In this document: positions 48,375 to 60,100 of the stretch, piece after piece
Layout: every line of letters begins with the position of its first letter
Position numbering within the stretch: the first letter of the stretch is position 1
NCBI GenBank assembly: GCA_029891385.1
Contig: CM057235.1
Location: forward strand, 20,143,120-20,207,119
DNA: 64,000 nucleotides
Direction: 5' to 3'
DNA from: Erythroxylum novogranatense
Lineage: Eukaryota > Streptophyta > Magnoliopsida > Malpighiales > Erythroxylaceae
Notes under the pieces: generated by a model
Told to the model about the DNA's origin: nothing
The model's input: the letters and a program-made list of their open reading frames with translations, nothing else
Databases searched by the model: none
Translations under genes and position numbers: made by a program

Positions 48375-49087
48375 TTTAGGTGCTCGATCACAACACCGAA
48401 ATAAAATAAAAATGTGTCATATGCGCATGTCATATGTATATGATTTTAGTCTCTTTGATTGGGCGAAAGGCTAACTGCCTTATGCTTCTGTGGTATTTCT
48501 GAGTGTGAATTATAGAAGTTTATGCATTCAATTAGGTATGTATGTCTAACTGTGTGAAATGTATAAATAGTCTATGTTCAAGTGAAATCGTGCAATATGA
48601 TTAAAGATGCAACAATGTGAATATATGTTGTATGGAACGCTATGTTGTATGAATTGAGTGAACCATCGATGATGGTTTCTCACTGAGTTCGCAAAACTCA
48701 CCCAAAATTTACAACTATTTTTCAGGACTCAGAAGAATACTCCATTAGGCAACGGGCGTATGACATCTACTGGTTAATGAAGTAGAGAAGGAATCGGGAT
48801 CAGTTTGCGTCTGCATTAGTGTATTTTATTTTCTGAATTTTTGTATTAATGATTAAGTCAGTTTGTAAAGTCAACAGATTGAAATGTTGTATTTATGAAA
48901 AGGGTTCCGAGGCCATTGAATTGTTTATGTAAATTTTTTTCCACTTAAATTATAATGTGTGTGTGTAGTGTTAATAAAAAATATACTGAGTTTTGACTGA
49001 GTGATGTAGCACGCCACCCTTGCGGGGCACGAACTCGGATATCACCATCGATGTTAGGTTCGGGTCATGCTGGAGTGGGGTGTTACA

Positions 49088-49581
49088 TTTAAAGTCCAAC
49101 ATTTACCCCTGACTTACTTAGGCATCCGTATCTCTTTGTAATAAGCCAATGCTCTTAGGGTATAAACCTCTTTTGGACAAAATTAAAGAAAAAAATGCTT
49201 AGCTAGTCATCTAAATGTGTCACTAGCATGTAGCTCAATTAATTTTTTGTAGTATTAAATTCCCTAAGCATTTATTGGCTTCCCATTTGCTACTCCCAAA
49301 CACAATTATCAAGCAATGAGAAAGCATTTAGAATATTTCACTGAAATCATGATTTGGAAGGGAAAAATAAAACAAGAATCAAGTGAAAAGAGGTTTGTGT
49401 TCCTAAAAGCTAAAGATGATTAGTTTTTATACCTTTAAACGTGATTAATAGGACAATATTGGAAAAAATCATAGAGACTACTAAAAGATGGGAAATCCCT
49501 ATAGGTCAAGTGGGTTCACAGTTATTATATAAAATGGAAGTACATTTGGAATTTTCCCTGCCCAAAATATGCCTCAATAGT
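49088..49581 (+). pseudogene. LINE ORF2 fragment after the RT core
   Basis: Stop-filled translation shows LTYLGIRIS near 49105-49133, followed by a LLDKI-like segment, as found after the RT core of plant LINEs. The fragment continues, after the inserted chromovirus, at 55104. Confidence 0.72.
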
Positions 49582-49960
49582 TAATAGGATCTATAGGGGA
49601 GAGAGTGATTTAGACAATGAGAGGAACAATAGAAAAGAGAATAAACCGTTAGTATGGAAAGTGTATTCCAGAAGGAAGAACAGTGGGCTAGGGGGAAGTT
49701 AGTTATTAGTTGAGGTGGCAAATTAGTTAGGCATAACAGAATGTACCTGGGGAGGGGAGTTTATGTAGGGGAGAGAGAGGAGGAGAGAGGTAGGCAGAAA
49801 AGATAGAGTACTTTGTGACAGAAGGATATACACACCTTCTGAGGAGCAATTCTGCTCTGGATAGTGAGAAATATTATACTTCTAGACTATAATGATATAT
49901 ACATTACAGTTATATTTCAATAATACAGTAAATCTCTAGTATTCTAAAACTAGAGTTCTA
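49582..49960 (+). repeat. 5' LTR of the chromovirus
   Basis: It begins TAATAGGATC (the 3' copy has TGATAGGATC) and ends in GAGTTCTA; the extra TCA after it may be part of the LTR. It shares the AGAGGAGGAGAGAGGTAGG and CACACCTTCTGAGGAGCAAT strings with the 3' copy. Confidence 0.88.
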
Positions 49961-50040
49961 TCATTGGTCTGACTTGCCAGATTGTCATCGGAAGGATACA
50001 TAGGTTTCTTTCTGGTTTTTCATTAACAACGGATGTCCAT

Positions 50041-51200
50041 CTTCATGCCACCAAAGATTTTGGATAGGGTTGAGCTATTGGAATCTCGTATGGCTAGTCT
50101 AGAAGCTAGGGTAGAAGATATCCAATAATCTATGAGAATGGCCATGGAGAAGATGCAGCGAGCACTACTGATGGAAATGAGAAAAATGATGGGAAAGCGT
50201 CCAGAGTAGGGACAAGGAAGTGATACGTATGAGAGGAGGCCGAATATGACTGGTGAAAAGAGTACTCAACCTTTTTAGCAGCATTTTCAGTAGGGACAAT
50301 CTTTGGGTAATAAGGAGGAGTATAGAATCTCGGTGAGAAAAATGGAGTTGCCCATGTTCGATGGGTCTAATCCGGTGGGATGGATTACTAGAGCAAAGAT
50401 TTATGTCGAAATTCATGGTACTTCTAAAGAGGTGAAGATTAAACTGGCTCTCTTGAGTATGGAGGGTTCAACCATTCACTGGTTTAATCTCTTCAGAGAA
50501 ATTGAAGTTGAGCTAACATGGGAGAAGTTGAAGAAAGCTTTAATCGACAGGTATGGAGGAAGATGATTTAAGAACCCATTTGAAGAACTCTCTGATTTAC
50601 ATCAAACGGGCTTAGTAGAAGAGTATATAGAAGCTTTCAAGTTTGTGTCTTATTAGGTGGGACGTTTACCTTAAGCGAAATTCATAGGTTACTTCATGAG
50701 TGAGTTGTGCAATGAGATCAGACGAAGAGTGCGCACCTTCAGTCTAGCTAATAGGTTCCACATTATGAAAATTGCAAGGGATGTGGAGGAGGAGATATAC
50801 GGGGACCAAAGAAGCTATGGGACATTTATTCCTCGACATCGCTCTTGGAATCACAAGAGTGAAGCTATTTTTAGAAACAATAGTAGGGTTCATCCAACAC
50901 ATACGGGGTCGGGCCATGTAAACACCATGTGATACGGAGCGGGTAGCGGTGATGCTGGGTCAAGTCTAACCCAAGAACTGACGAGCCACTATTTCCACGC
51001 TAGATCCCGGAACAGAGTGGCAGGATCTCACCAAACAACGCTGACTAGACGAGTGGATGGGGATAGAAGGGCATCGTCAGAGAAGAACAAATGATTACGA
51101 CACATTTCCTATCAAGAGCTGATGGATCGTAAGGCTAAAGGGTTATGTTTCAGATGTGGAGAAAAATTCCACCCCTTATGTCAGTGCTCCGAAAGATAGT
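50041..51200 (+). pseudogene. Chromovirus gag remnant
   Basis: Frame fragments at 50303-50566 and 50696-50932 give a typical gypsy Gag (PMFDGSNPVGWITRAKIYVE, TWEKLKKALIDRYGG). A zinc knuckle CFRCGEKFHPLCQC (CX2CX4HX4C) lies near 51150-51191. Stops occur at several positions. Confidence 0.85.
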
Positions 51201-51214
51201 TAAGGCTGTTAATA

Positions 51215-51600
51215 TTGGATGATAATGAAACATTAAATGATGAGGGGGAAATAATAGTCATTGAAGGGGATGACGTCGAGGATGAAGAGGTAGCTCTAGA
51301 ATGCCGAGTGATGGGGGTGGTTGGGATCAACAAAGTAGTGTTTTCTGAAAGCAAAACTATGAGGATAGAAGGAGAGATACGTGGGGTTCCCATTGTAGTC
51401 TTGGTGGACAGTGGCGCAAGCCATAATTTTATTTCTCCGGAACTCGCTAGTGGTCTGGGATTAAAGATAGAAATGACACGAAGTTTGGGAATTTGATTGG
51501 GGGATGGCCATAATGTAACCACAAATAAGAAGTGTATAGAAATTCCCATTCGAATGGGAGAATTAGAGTTGAAGATTGATGCATACATATTAGAGTTGGG
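51215..51600 (+). pseudogene. Chromovirus aspartic protease remnant
   Basis: The frame 51215-51496 contains the protease active-site motif LVDSGASHNFIS near 51401-51436. A stop at 51494-51496 ends it, and the following segment resumes in the same frame. Confidence 0.85.
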
Positions 51601-51879
51601 AGAATGAATATCATTTTAGGGGTGGCTTGGTTGTAAACATTGGGGAAGGTCATTGTTGATTGGAAAGAAATGACTATGCAGTTTCAATATAAGGGACGAT
51701 GTGTAGAATTATATGGCAATGCTTACTTTAGATCAGCCCAACAAAGAGGAATTCAAAGCTTTTAGGGGCTATCATCCTTACATAGCTTATTAGAGAGTCT
51801 ATCGGGTGAATTTCAAAAAGCAAAAGCTGTTGAACCAACATAAATTCAACCACCTAGACTGAACCAAACAAAGCAGGAG

Positions 51880-53320
51880 GAGCTGAAAAGGGTGCCGAAT
51901 CAGTTTTCAAAAGTATTCTAAGAGTTGAGAGGACTACCTCCCAAAAGGAGACATGCTCATGCCATTGTCTTGCATCAAGGATACGGCCCCATCAGTGTAA
52001 GGCCATATCGTTACACTCATCGTCACAAAGATGAAATTGAGAAACAAGTCCAACAGATGTTGCAAGTGGGGATCATACGACATAGTTCAAGTGCTTACTC
52101 TAGCCCAATCATTTTAGTTAAGAAGAAGGATACATTATAGAGAACGTGCGTCGATTATAGAACATTAACTAGGGTCACAATACCAGATAAGTACCCTATT
52201 CCAGTGGTGGATGAACTCTTAGCTGAATTACATAATGCTCATATTTTTCTAAGATAGATCTCAAGTTCGGATATCATCAAATTAGGGTTGTGGAAGAAGG
52301 CATACATAAGACAGCTTTTCAGGCATATAACGATCATTACAAGTTCCTAATAATGTCGTTTGGTTTAACCAATACCCCGATAACTTTTCAGGTTACAATG
52401 AATGATATTTTTAGATATTTTCTTAGAAAGTTTGTGCCAATTTTTTTGATGACATTCTGGTCTATAGTGCAAATTGGGGTTCTCATCTTTCTCATTTATC
52501 AAGAGTTTTGGAGATTTTACAAAATAACCAATTTGTGGATAATAAACAGAAGTGCAGTTTTGGGAGACATACGATGGAGTATTTGGGGCATATCATTTCA
52601 GGGAAAGGAGTAACAATAGATTCGGCCAAGATCAGTAGTGTGTTGACATAGCTTATTCCTAGGAATGTTAAACGAGTAAGAGGATTCCTTAAATTGACCT
52701 GGTACTATCGTAAGTTTATTATGAACTATGGAAAAATAATTAAACTACTTACCGAACTGACTAAGAAAGAAGGATTTCACAGGAATTCTGCAGCGTTAGA
52801 GTCTTTTGAGGCTCTAAAAAAAAGCTTTGACCACATCCCCAGTACTAGCTCTTCCTAATTTTTCCCAACCCTTTGAGATTGAATGTGATGCCTCAGGAAA
52901 TGGAGTAGGTGCTGTCTTGATGCAAAACCGCATACTAATATCTTATTTCAGTAAAGCTTTTTCAGCAAGAAACCTTTCTAACTCAACCTATGAGAAAGAA
53001 TTGATAGCTTTAGTGTTGGTAGTGAACCATTGGCATCATTACTTGCTTGGATGACCCTTTTTGGTTTATTCCGACCAACAAAGTTTACGTCATTTGTTGC
53101 AACAAAGAATTACCACAATAGATCATTAGTGTTGGATGTCGAAACTTCTGGGCTATCACTTTAAAATCATGTATAAATCGGGACCAGAAAACAAGGCGAC
53201 TGATGCCTTATCATGGGTTTATGAAGAAGGGGAGTTTCAGACCATTGTGTCTTTTCCAATGTGGGCAGAAGGTAAACAAATCCAACAAGAGGTGCAACAT
53301 GATCCAACACTGTGTAAAAT
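51880..53320 (+). pseudogene. Chromovirus reverse transcriptase and RNase H remnant
   Basis: The start [16 protein letters not shown], then VKKKD, then CVDYR lies at 51970-52160. The catalytic region at 52436-52460 is frame-shifted within the T-run before GATGACATTCTGG. RNase H is readable as FEIECDASGNGVGAVLMQ (52872-52925) and YEKELIALVLVVNHW, ending with ENKATDALSW near 53190-53218. Confidence 0.87.
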
Positions 53321-53482
53321 TATCTGAGATCTGCAGTAGAAGCCAAATTCTAGATCTGGTTTCTCATGGCATCATAGGGTTCTTTTGCATAAAGGAAGGT
53401 TGGTTATTTCAGCTACATCCCATTGGTTCCAATCCTCCTAAAAGAATATCATTCTTCTCCTATTGGGGGCCATTAAGGATTT

Positions 53483-54265
53483 TTGTGCACATATTGGCGG
53501 ATTGCTAGTAATCTCTATTGGATTGGAATGAATAAGACTATTCAAGACTTTGTTAAGTCTTGCGACATATGCCAACGACAAAAATATGCTGCAACATCTC
53601 CTGGGGGTTTGCTACAACCCTTACCAATTCCTGATCATATTTGGGAAGATATTTCAATGGACTTCATAACGGGACTTCCAAGATCTAAAGGATTTGAGGC
53701 AATGCTGGTCGTGGTGGATAGGCTATCGAAATATGGCTATTTCCATCTCTTAAAACATCCATATACTGCTAAGAGTGTGGATGAAGTGCTTCTTAAAGAA
53801 ATAGTGCACCTACATGGAGTCCCTTTATCAATCGTAAGTGATCGTGACCCTTTGTTTGTAAGTCATTTCTAGAGAGAATTCTTTTGCCTATAAGGTACTA
53901 TGCTTAAAATGAGTTCATCTTATCATCCAGAAATGGGTGGACAAACTGAGGTTCTCAATAGGTGTCTAGAAACCTACTTGAGATGTTTTGCTTATGAACA
54001 ACCTAAGCATTGGTCCTATTGGATTTCATGGGCTGAATTATGGTATAATACAACTTTTCATATCTCCACAGGTTCAACACCATTTGAGGTGTTGTATATG
54101 AGGAAGCCACCTACACTTGTGCGGTATTTACAAGGTGAGACTATACTTGAGGCAGTGGCTAGAGAATTACTAGATAGAGATGAAGTTTTAAATCAGCTGA
54201 AATACAATCTGCATAGGGCCCAGGAGAAAATGAAGAAGTATGTTCACAGAAAAAGAACTCCTTAA
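53483..54265 (+). pseudogene. Chromovirus integrase remnant
   Basis: Zinc-binding part CDICQRQK near 53559; core motifs ISMDFITGLPRSKG, VVVDRLSKYGYF and IVSDRDPLF; then SSYHPEMGGQTEVLNRCLE and WAELWYNTTFHISTG. A stop at 53870 and frame changes interrupt it. Confidence 0.9.
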
Positions 54266-54471
54266 TCTTTTCAAGTAGGGGAGTGGGTCTTCCTAAAGCT
54301 ACGCACTCATAGACAGCTCACCGTGGCCAGATGCATCAACCAAAAAATAGCAGCAAGGTATTTTGGTCCCTTTCAGATTCTAGAAAAATTGGGAGTTGTG
54401 GCCTATAAACTCAAACTACCCCCAACTCCAGAACTCATCCAATATTCCATGTCTCGCAACTTAAGAAGGTA

Positions 54472-54719
54472 ATGGGCAATTATTCGGTGGAGGCCTCTTT
54501 ACCTGAAGGAATGGAAGTAGAATTGGAAGATATGGTGGAACTTGAAAGTGTGCTAGCCAGCAGGACAGTAACTACATTGGGGGACTCATCACAACAATGG
54601 TTGGTCAAATGGAATGGCCAGATAGTAGAACAAGCTACATGGGAGGATGAATATGTGATTCGGAGCCAATTTCTTCACTTCAACCTTGAGGACAAGGCTG
54701 CTTTTTCAGGAGGGGGCAA
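54472..54719 (+). pseudogene. Chromodomain at the end of the chromovirus polyprotein
   Basis: VLASRTVTTLGDSSQQWLVK then WNGQIVEQATWEDEYVI then FNLEDKAAF: the hallmark C-terminal chromodomain of plant chromoviruses, thought to guide integration to modified chromatin. Directly followed by the polypurine tract and 3' LTR. Confidence 0.88.
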
Positions 54720-55103
54720 TGATAGGATCTATGGGGGTGAGAGTGATTTAGACAATGAGAGGAACAATAGAAAAGAGAATAAACAGTTAGTGTGGAAAGT
54801 GTACTTCAGAAGGAAGAACAGTGGGTCAGGGGGAAGTTAGTTATCAGCTGAGGTGACAAATTAGTTAGGTATAACAGAATGTACTTGGGAAAGGGGGTTT
54901 ATGTAGGGGAGAGAGAGGAGGAGAGAGGTAGGTAGAAAAGAGAGAGGACTTTATGACAGAAGGATATTCACACCTTCTGAGGAGCAATTCTGCTATGGAT
55001 AGTGAGAAATATTATACTTCTAGATTGTATTGTAATGATATATACATTACATTTATATTTAAATAATATAGTAAATGTCTAGTATTCTAAGACTAGAGTT
55101 CTA
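54720..55103 (+). repeat. 3' LTR of the chromovirus
   Basis: It begins TGATAGGATC after the purine run and ends GAGTTCTA, followed by the target duplication ATAGT. It is nearly identical to the 5' copy, with scattered substitutions and small indels. Confidence 0.9.
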
Positions 55104-55760
55104 ATAGTATCATCCTAAAGCATAAGGAGAAGATTAAAGAGGGTACCATATATCAAAACTATAGTTCATTATAAAGGGATAAGCGGTCTCCATTTGGGGG
55201 AATTAAACAACCAAGTTGACTTACATCCCCTTAAAACCATATACAAGCAAGAGGCCATAGTATTCCAGATGCTTTTCACCAAAGGCACTGTAGAGAGGTT
55301 ATTAACAGAATATGGAATTCTATATTTTAATGAAGAATTATGTTTTGAATCTTGGTAAAGAAGATACAGTGCTGTGGGATTGGTACTATATCTGGGAAAT
55401 TCTCAAAATAAATCTATAAGGCATATTCTCTAGAATGAAGAACCAAAATTGTTCTAGGGAAACCATCTACTTCTACGTGAAGATTACACAGTATGGATAA
55501 TAGTGAAGGAGAGACTCGATATAGTAGATAGACTCACAAAATATCTTGTAATCCCTAATAGATGCTACCTTTGTGAATCAAACATTGAAACAGTAGATCA
55601 CCTATTTTTTAACTACCATTATGCAAGCAGGGTATGGCGTGTGATCATTCAAAATGTAGAATCGGAAATCTATAGAGAACATGAAGAGAGACAATCACAT
55701 GGTGCATCAGTCGCAACTATGGAACAACAGAGATCAAGAGAGTATTTCTGATTGCCTTTT
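55104..55760 (+). pseudogene. LINE C-terminal part with zf-RVT domain
   Basis: The frame from 55503 reads KERLDIVDRLTKYLVIPNRC then YLCESNIETVDHLFFNYHYA then SRVWR. This is the zinc-binding reverse-transcriptase C-terminal domain (zf-RVT) of plant LINEs (C..C..H..). It completes the LINE interrupted upstream. Confidence 0.85.
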
Positions 55761-56333
55761 CTTTCCTGGCATTGAATATTTAGGAAGATAAAAACAATCG
55801 GGCATTAAAAGATCAAGCGAATCATCCTAGAATCTTCATAGATAACCTATTCGAAGATATCAGGGTTCATATAGTGTTTTACATATTGTGGAAACTAGAG
55901 GTAAATCAAACTAATAATAACAGATTCATCTCAAGCAATATTGGGCAAGTGAATAGAGTGTGAATTATATTAGAAAAATTTTCAGAAAAAACTAGAGGAG
56001 GTACTAACAGTTCCATTTAAAATTTAGTATTCTTAGATAAAACATTTCCTAAACATATAATTTAGTAGTACAATAATTCACTATAATTATACCCGATAAT
56101 AGCTATTAAATAGATAAATGAAGAACAAATAATTCAATAAAGTTCGTCTAAAAAATAATACAAAAAAAATATTGCAAAAAAAAGAGAGAAAATTTTTGTC
56201 TTAAAAAAAGATAGACTGAGATGACCAAAAGAAAAAGGGCTTATTTCATAAAGAAAGCATCCTCCCAAGATTTTTTTTTGATTACAAAGAAAAAAACAGT
56301 CAAAATAAAACAAACATTTGACTATCGCGTGAC
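55761..56333. other. LINE tail and A-rich spacer
   Basis: No supported ORF. Several A-runs near 56150-56190 could mark an old retroposon tail, but no duplication was found. Confidence 0.4.
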
Positions 56334-56640
56334 TCAACGGTACACAGCTCCTTGCGTGTCTTGGTGAAGACGATGTAGAACTGGTAATGGAGGTAGTATA
56401 TGGACGCCTGGATTGGCTAGGCTTGCAAGGGTAGCCAAGGTATTCACACATTGGTTCCCTTTACGATGTACGTGCTGAATTTGCACTTCCCAATCTCTTT
56501 GAATTAATCCGCTGGTACTTGTCAACAAAAAATTATTTCCATCAATCTCTAAATAGGAAGAGAATAGAAGATTAATGATTTCTAAAGAGTCCACCTCAAG
56601 CATGATACGACAACCTCCCGAGATTTGTTTTGTTTACAAT
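56334..56640 (-). pseudogene. RNase H-type (RVT_3) fragment
   Basis: Minus-strand frame 56603-56334 reads MLEVDSLEIINLLFSS, then LIQRDWEVQIQHVHRKGNQC, then VNTLATLASL, as in the RNase H domain attached to plant LINE-like and RVT_3 proteins. It is opposite to the LINE upstream, so it is a separate insertion. It has no RT partner here. Confidence 0.75.
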
Positions 56641-57166
56641 TCCGGGATGAGCTACAATCGTTTACAATTCAACATTACAATAGCTTCCCCTGTCTATTAA
56701 ACAAAAGACAAATGGAGCATCTGTTGAATCACACATGGCTTTAATTCCTTAATATCTAACAGAAAATGTCGAGCCCAAGTGCCTCTTCTTAAATGTTAAC
56801 CTTGTTTTATTTTGGTGTCCTAAGGGGCTATTAATATAATTATTTTTATTTATCAAAAAATTGATAAAAATATCTTAAAGATAAAATATATGTTTGAGGA
56901 ATTTTGTAATCATAAATGTATTAAGTAAAAAAAAAAAATGTATAATCGTCTTTTCAACAGCCTTTTTGTTCTCAACAATTCACGTCTCTTTCTATCCAGT
57001 ACACGGTCAGAGGCACACACTGAAGCGCACACAGATAGACTCTCCTTGCTTTCCTTCCAAATGACTGGAACCGTTCTTGTGTTTCCTCACCACCTCTGGA
57101 GCGTCTTTCGTGGCATTTCCTCTTCCTTGTCGCTGCTTCTCTGAACTCAAACCAGGCGAGTCGTTT
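56641..57166 (+). promoter_or_regulatory. RNE: RNE upstream region and 5' UTR
   Basis: AT-rich up to about 56935, then a C/T-rich stretch from about 56940 that I read as the RNE 5' UTR. An ATG at 57061 opens a 27-codon frame ending at 57142-57144 and would be an upstream ORF if transcription starts before it. Confidence 0.5.
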
Positions 57167-60100
57167 ATGGACGTCTACGAGGCTTGGCCACGACCCCACC
57201 TACATCTCCTCAATTCACGCCCACCCACTTGCCTTCTTGGTTCCGAGAGGTTGTTCTCACCTTCACTTCGCTGTGCGTTGGTTGATATGTGCGTATCTTA
57301 ACTTGAATATGTATATTTGAACATGAACTTAAATTGGTATTTGTATGTTTGAACATGAACTTAAATTGGTATTTGTACCTTCTCTCAATTTCCATAGCTT
57401 TTGGTGCTAGGTACATGTTTTAGCCTCCGCTCTTTTTTTTTTTTTTTTCCCTTCCCCCTCTGTGCACCCTCACTTATATTGTTTAAGACAGATGTTCCAT
57501 GGAAGTGATGTTTGCTGTGCGGGGAAGTAATAAGTTGCTTGTCACTTTGTCGTGAGTTACTATAAACTTGACAATATGTTGGATGGTGAAGAATTTCAAT
57601 TTAAATACAGTATAAATGTTTATGGTTTAGAAACTTTAACTATTTATCTGGCTTATGAAAAACTGCTGTTGAAACAGGTATGTATGCCACCGGTTGCCCC
57701 ATGGAAATGTTTCTAAGTTAGCTCTATGCTTAGGAAATCACAATTCTCACTCGAGCAGTGTAATGTCGACTAATAAAGGTGATCTCTTAGCTCCCCCTCC
57801 ACACCTTTCATTGTCTCTCCAACTTTCCCTGTGCTTTTAAATTCCTCTCCTCCTTTCATTTATATACTTCTTGTCTCCGTTTAAATCTTCAGCTGGGTTT
57901 TATCTCATGCAGTTCATGGATATGCTCCTAAGTTGGATATTTGTAGGTTTAGGATTTTGTTTCCTTCTGCTTTCTTTTTTCATATTTTAGGGATTTCAGA
58001 AATCAATGTGAAAATATGATTTTGACTCCTATTTAAAACCTTTACCATCTTTGGCAATCATCCTAACATTTTAGGCGAATTAAGAATTAAACTAATGCAA
58101 TGATTATAGAATTAGCTTGTTTTGGCTTGGAAGAAAATTCTTTTGAGGTTCGTTCATAATCGGGACTTATTCAGTGCTAATGAATTCCAATTCTCTCTAA
58201 CTTTCGGTTTCTCTTAAGATGGCTATTCTCTGGCTCAGCATATCTCTTTCTTGTAACTACATTTTTGAAAGGATTAGAAGTATTTATGTTACCCTTGACT
58301 TTCCTGGATGTGCTTAAATTCATTACATGTCTTTTGGCTTAATCCTTTCACGATAGTGGCTGATGGATCTATCACATTCTGTTTCTTAGGCTATTCAATT
58401 ACTACTGGTAAGGGATCAAATGAGGTAGTTTGGACTGTAGATGCTGATTTGGCAGCTGGTCAGCTTCTCTACCTTTCTGGGGATCTACATGTTTTGGGAA
58501 ACTGGCAACCAGAGATGGCTATTTTAATGTCTCGTACTGAAGATGAAAACTTGTGGAAAGCTGAAGTTGAGGTAATTCTTGATCTGAGAAGCATGGATGC
58601 AAACTGGCTTGCATCAGTACTTCAAAATTACAATTAATTGAGATTTATTATGAGAAATACTTAGCATTTACTGGTCAATTAACAGCTCCTTCATTGTGTA
58701 ATTTTTTTTTCCCATTTGTTCTAACTGAAGAATGTTTCTGGATCTCAATCCATTTCATTTATGTACCATTTTGTGACTAGCCAAAGCGTACCCTGTGAAG
58801 TCTTTTTTTTTCCTCCAAATCCTTGACTACCTATTATAATGTTCTATGTGTCAAATTGGGAACTAAGAATATTTGCAACATATCAAATATTTTGTCCAAG
58901 CCAAAGTTATGTTTAAGACTATGCATAGCCCCACGATTGTAGGATATTGAAGACTAATGTAGGTGAAGTTATATTAATATTTTGCTTGTGGAGCTTGTAA
59001 GTTTTCCTCAACATCATTTACTGTTTTCAATTCAGTCTTGATGACTGAAAAGACCTTTTTTGGGCTCTTTTGCACTAAACATCCAGCACTTGTTTTTGTT
59101 GATGATTTCTGTATCTGGTTGTTATCCTTGTGATTGGTGTTGTTCAGGCCAACCTTCAACAAGGGGTTTATATCGTATGGAAGCATAGTTATACTTGTCT
59201 TAGTAAAAACTTATAGATGTCTGGATTCTCTATTGGCATGAGATATCATCCCCTTTTCTACGAAAAGGAGGAATATAAACTATGGGGCTTGTTGTCCTTA
59301 AATTCTGCAAAGATTAATTGAGGAGGTTGTTCTTTTAGCAGCATTCTCAACTCTTATGAGCTTCATGGATACAACTGTATCAACCCTTTACTTGATATTC
59401 ACTGGAAAATGAAGCTAATTAGTAATCACCCTTTATTGATGACAGATACCTTCTGGTGTGAATTTCAAGTATAACTACTACATTAAAGATAAAACATGTC
59501 CTTCAGCTGACATCACCTGGAGAACTGGACCTGAATTTTCATTATCTGTTCCTTCAAGTACCAAGCAAGATAAAAAAATCTCAGTTAGGGATTCCTGGAA
59601 GAAATTCCAGAGTGAATCTCCAGTTCATGTGTGGGGATCATGGATAGAGGAGACATATCCAACAGTGAAGCCTCTTGTTTCTGCTCCTTCCAAAGGTAAT
59701 ATTTCATATTTGCTGCCATTTCATGATACTTTTCACTCTTAAATGTTTCTAAAGACTCAAATACTTCCAGTGCTTTGACAGATGGATGTGAGATTTTGCA
59801 GCACCTTGAAATTGATTCGGAAGACCCAAAGTCATATCTTAGTGATCTCAAAGATCAAGATAAATTGTACTATGGCAAGGACAATGGTGGTAATGATAGA
59901 CTTGATGTCCCAAAATCATGGTCTTCTAAAATGGAGCAACCTGTGGAGGAACCTTGGTTTCTTATATCATCTATAGTTTTTCTTGTCTCTAAGGACAAGA
60001 TGATACAGCATGTGGCCAAGAATAATGATAGTGCTGATGAGATTGCAAAAGAAATGGAAATCTATAATCAGCAATTACATGCTACAGATAAATTGTTGCC

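Larger units (their letters stand above)
45032..49087 (+). repeat. Solo LTR, 4056 bp, Tekay-like, TSD TTTAA
   Basis: It starts TGTAATATCCC and ends GAGTGGGGTGTTACA, with flanking 5-bp duplications TTTAA (45027-45031 and 49088-49092). There is no coding domain. It shares the ACCATCGATGATGGT motif (48662-48676) and the segment around it with 37580-39524 and 41549-44100. It contains tandem arrays at 48193-48374 and a short duplication near 47047-47148. Confidence 0.93.
49582..55103 (+). mobile_element. Ty3/gypsy chromovirus, full-length but inactivated, TSD ATAGT
   Basis: Two near-identical LTRs (49582-49960 and 54720-55103) flank gag, protease, RT, RNase H, integrase and a chromodomain in Ty3/gypsy order. 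The host LINE sequence ATAGT is duplicated on both sides (49577-49581 and 55104-55108). A purine run with AGGAGGGGG lies just before the 3' LTR. Many stops and at least one frameshift in the RT catalytic region make it defective. Confidence 0.92.
40200..55760 (+). mobile_element. Decayed LINE (L1-type), split by three LTR insertions
   Basis: The LINE pieces are 40200-41548, 44101-45031, 49088-49581 and 55104-55760. They keep the normal order: DUF4283-type ORF1 domain, endonuclease, reverse transcriptase, C-terminal zf-RVT. The gaps are exactly two solo LTRs (41549-44100, 45032-49087) and one full chromovirus (49582-55103), each with a 5-bp duplication of LINE sequence. Stops and frameshifts are frequent, and an internal part of ORF2 is missing or rearranged. 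Confidence 0.82.
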
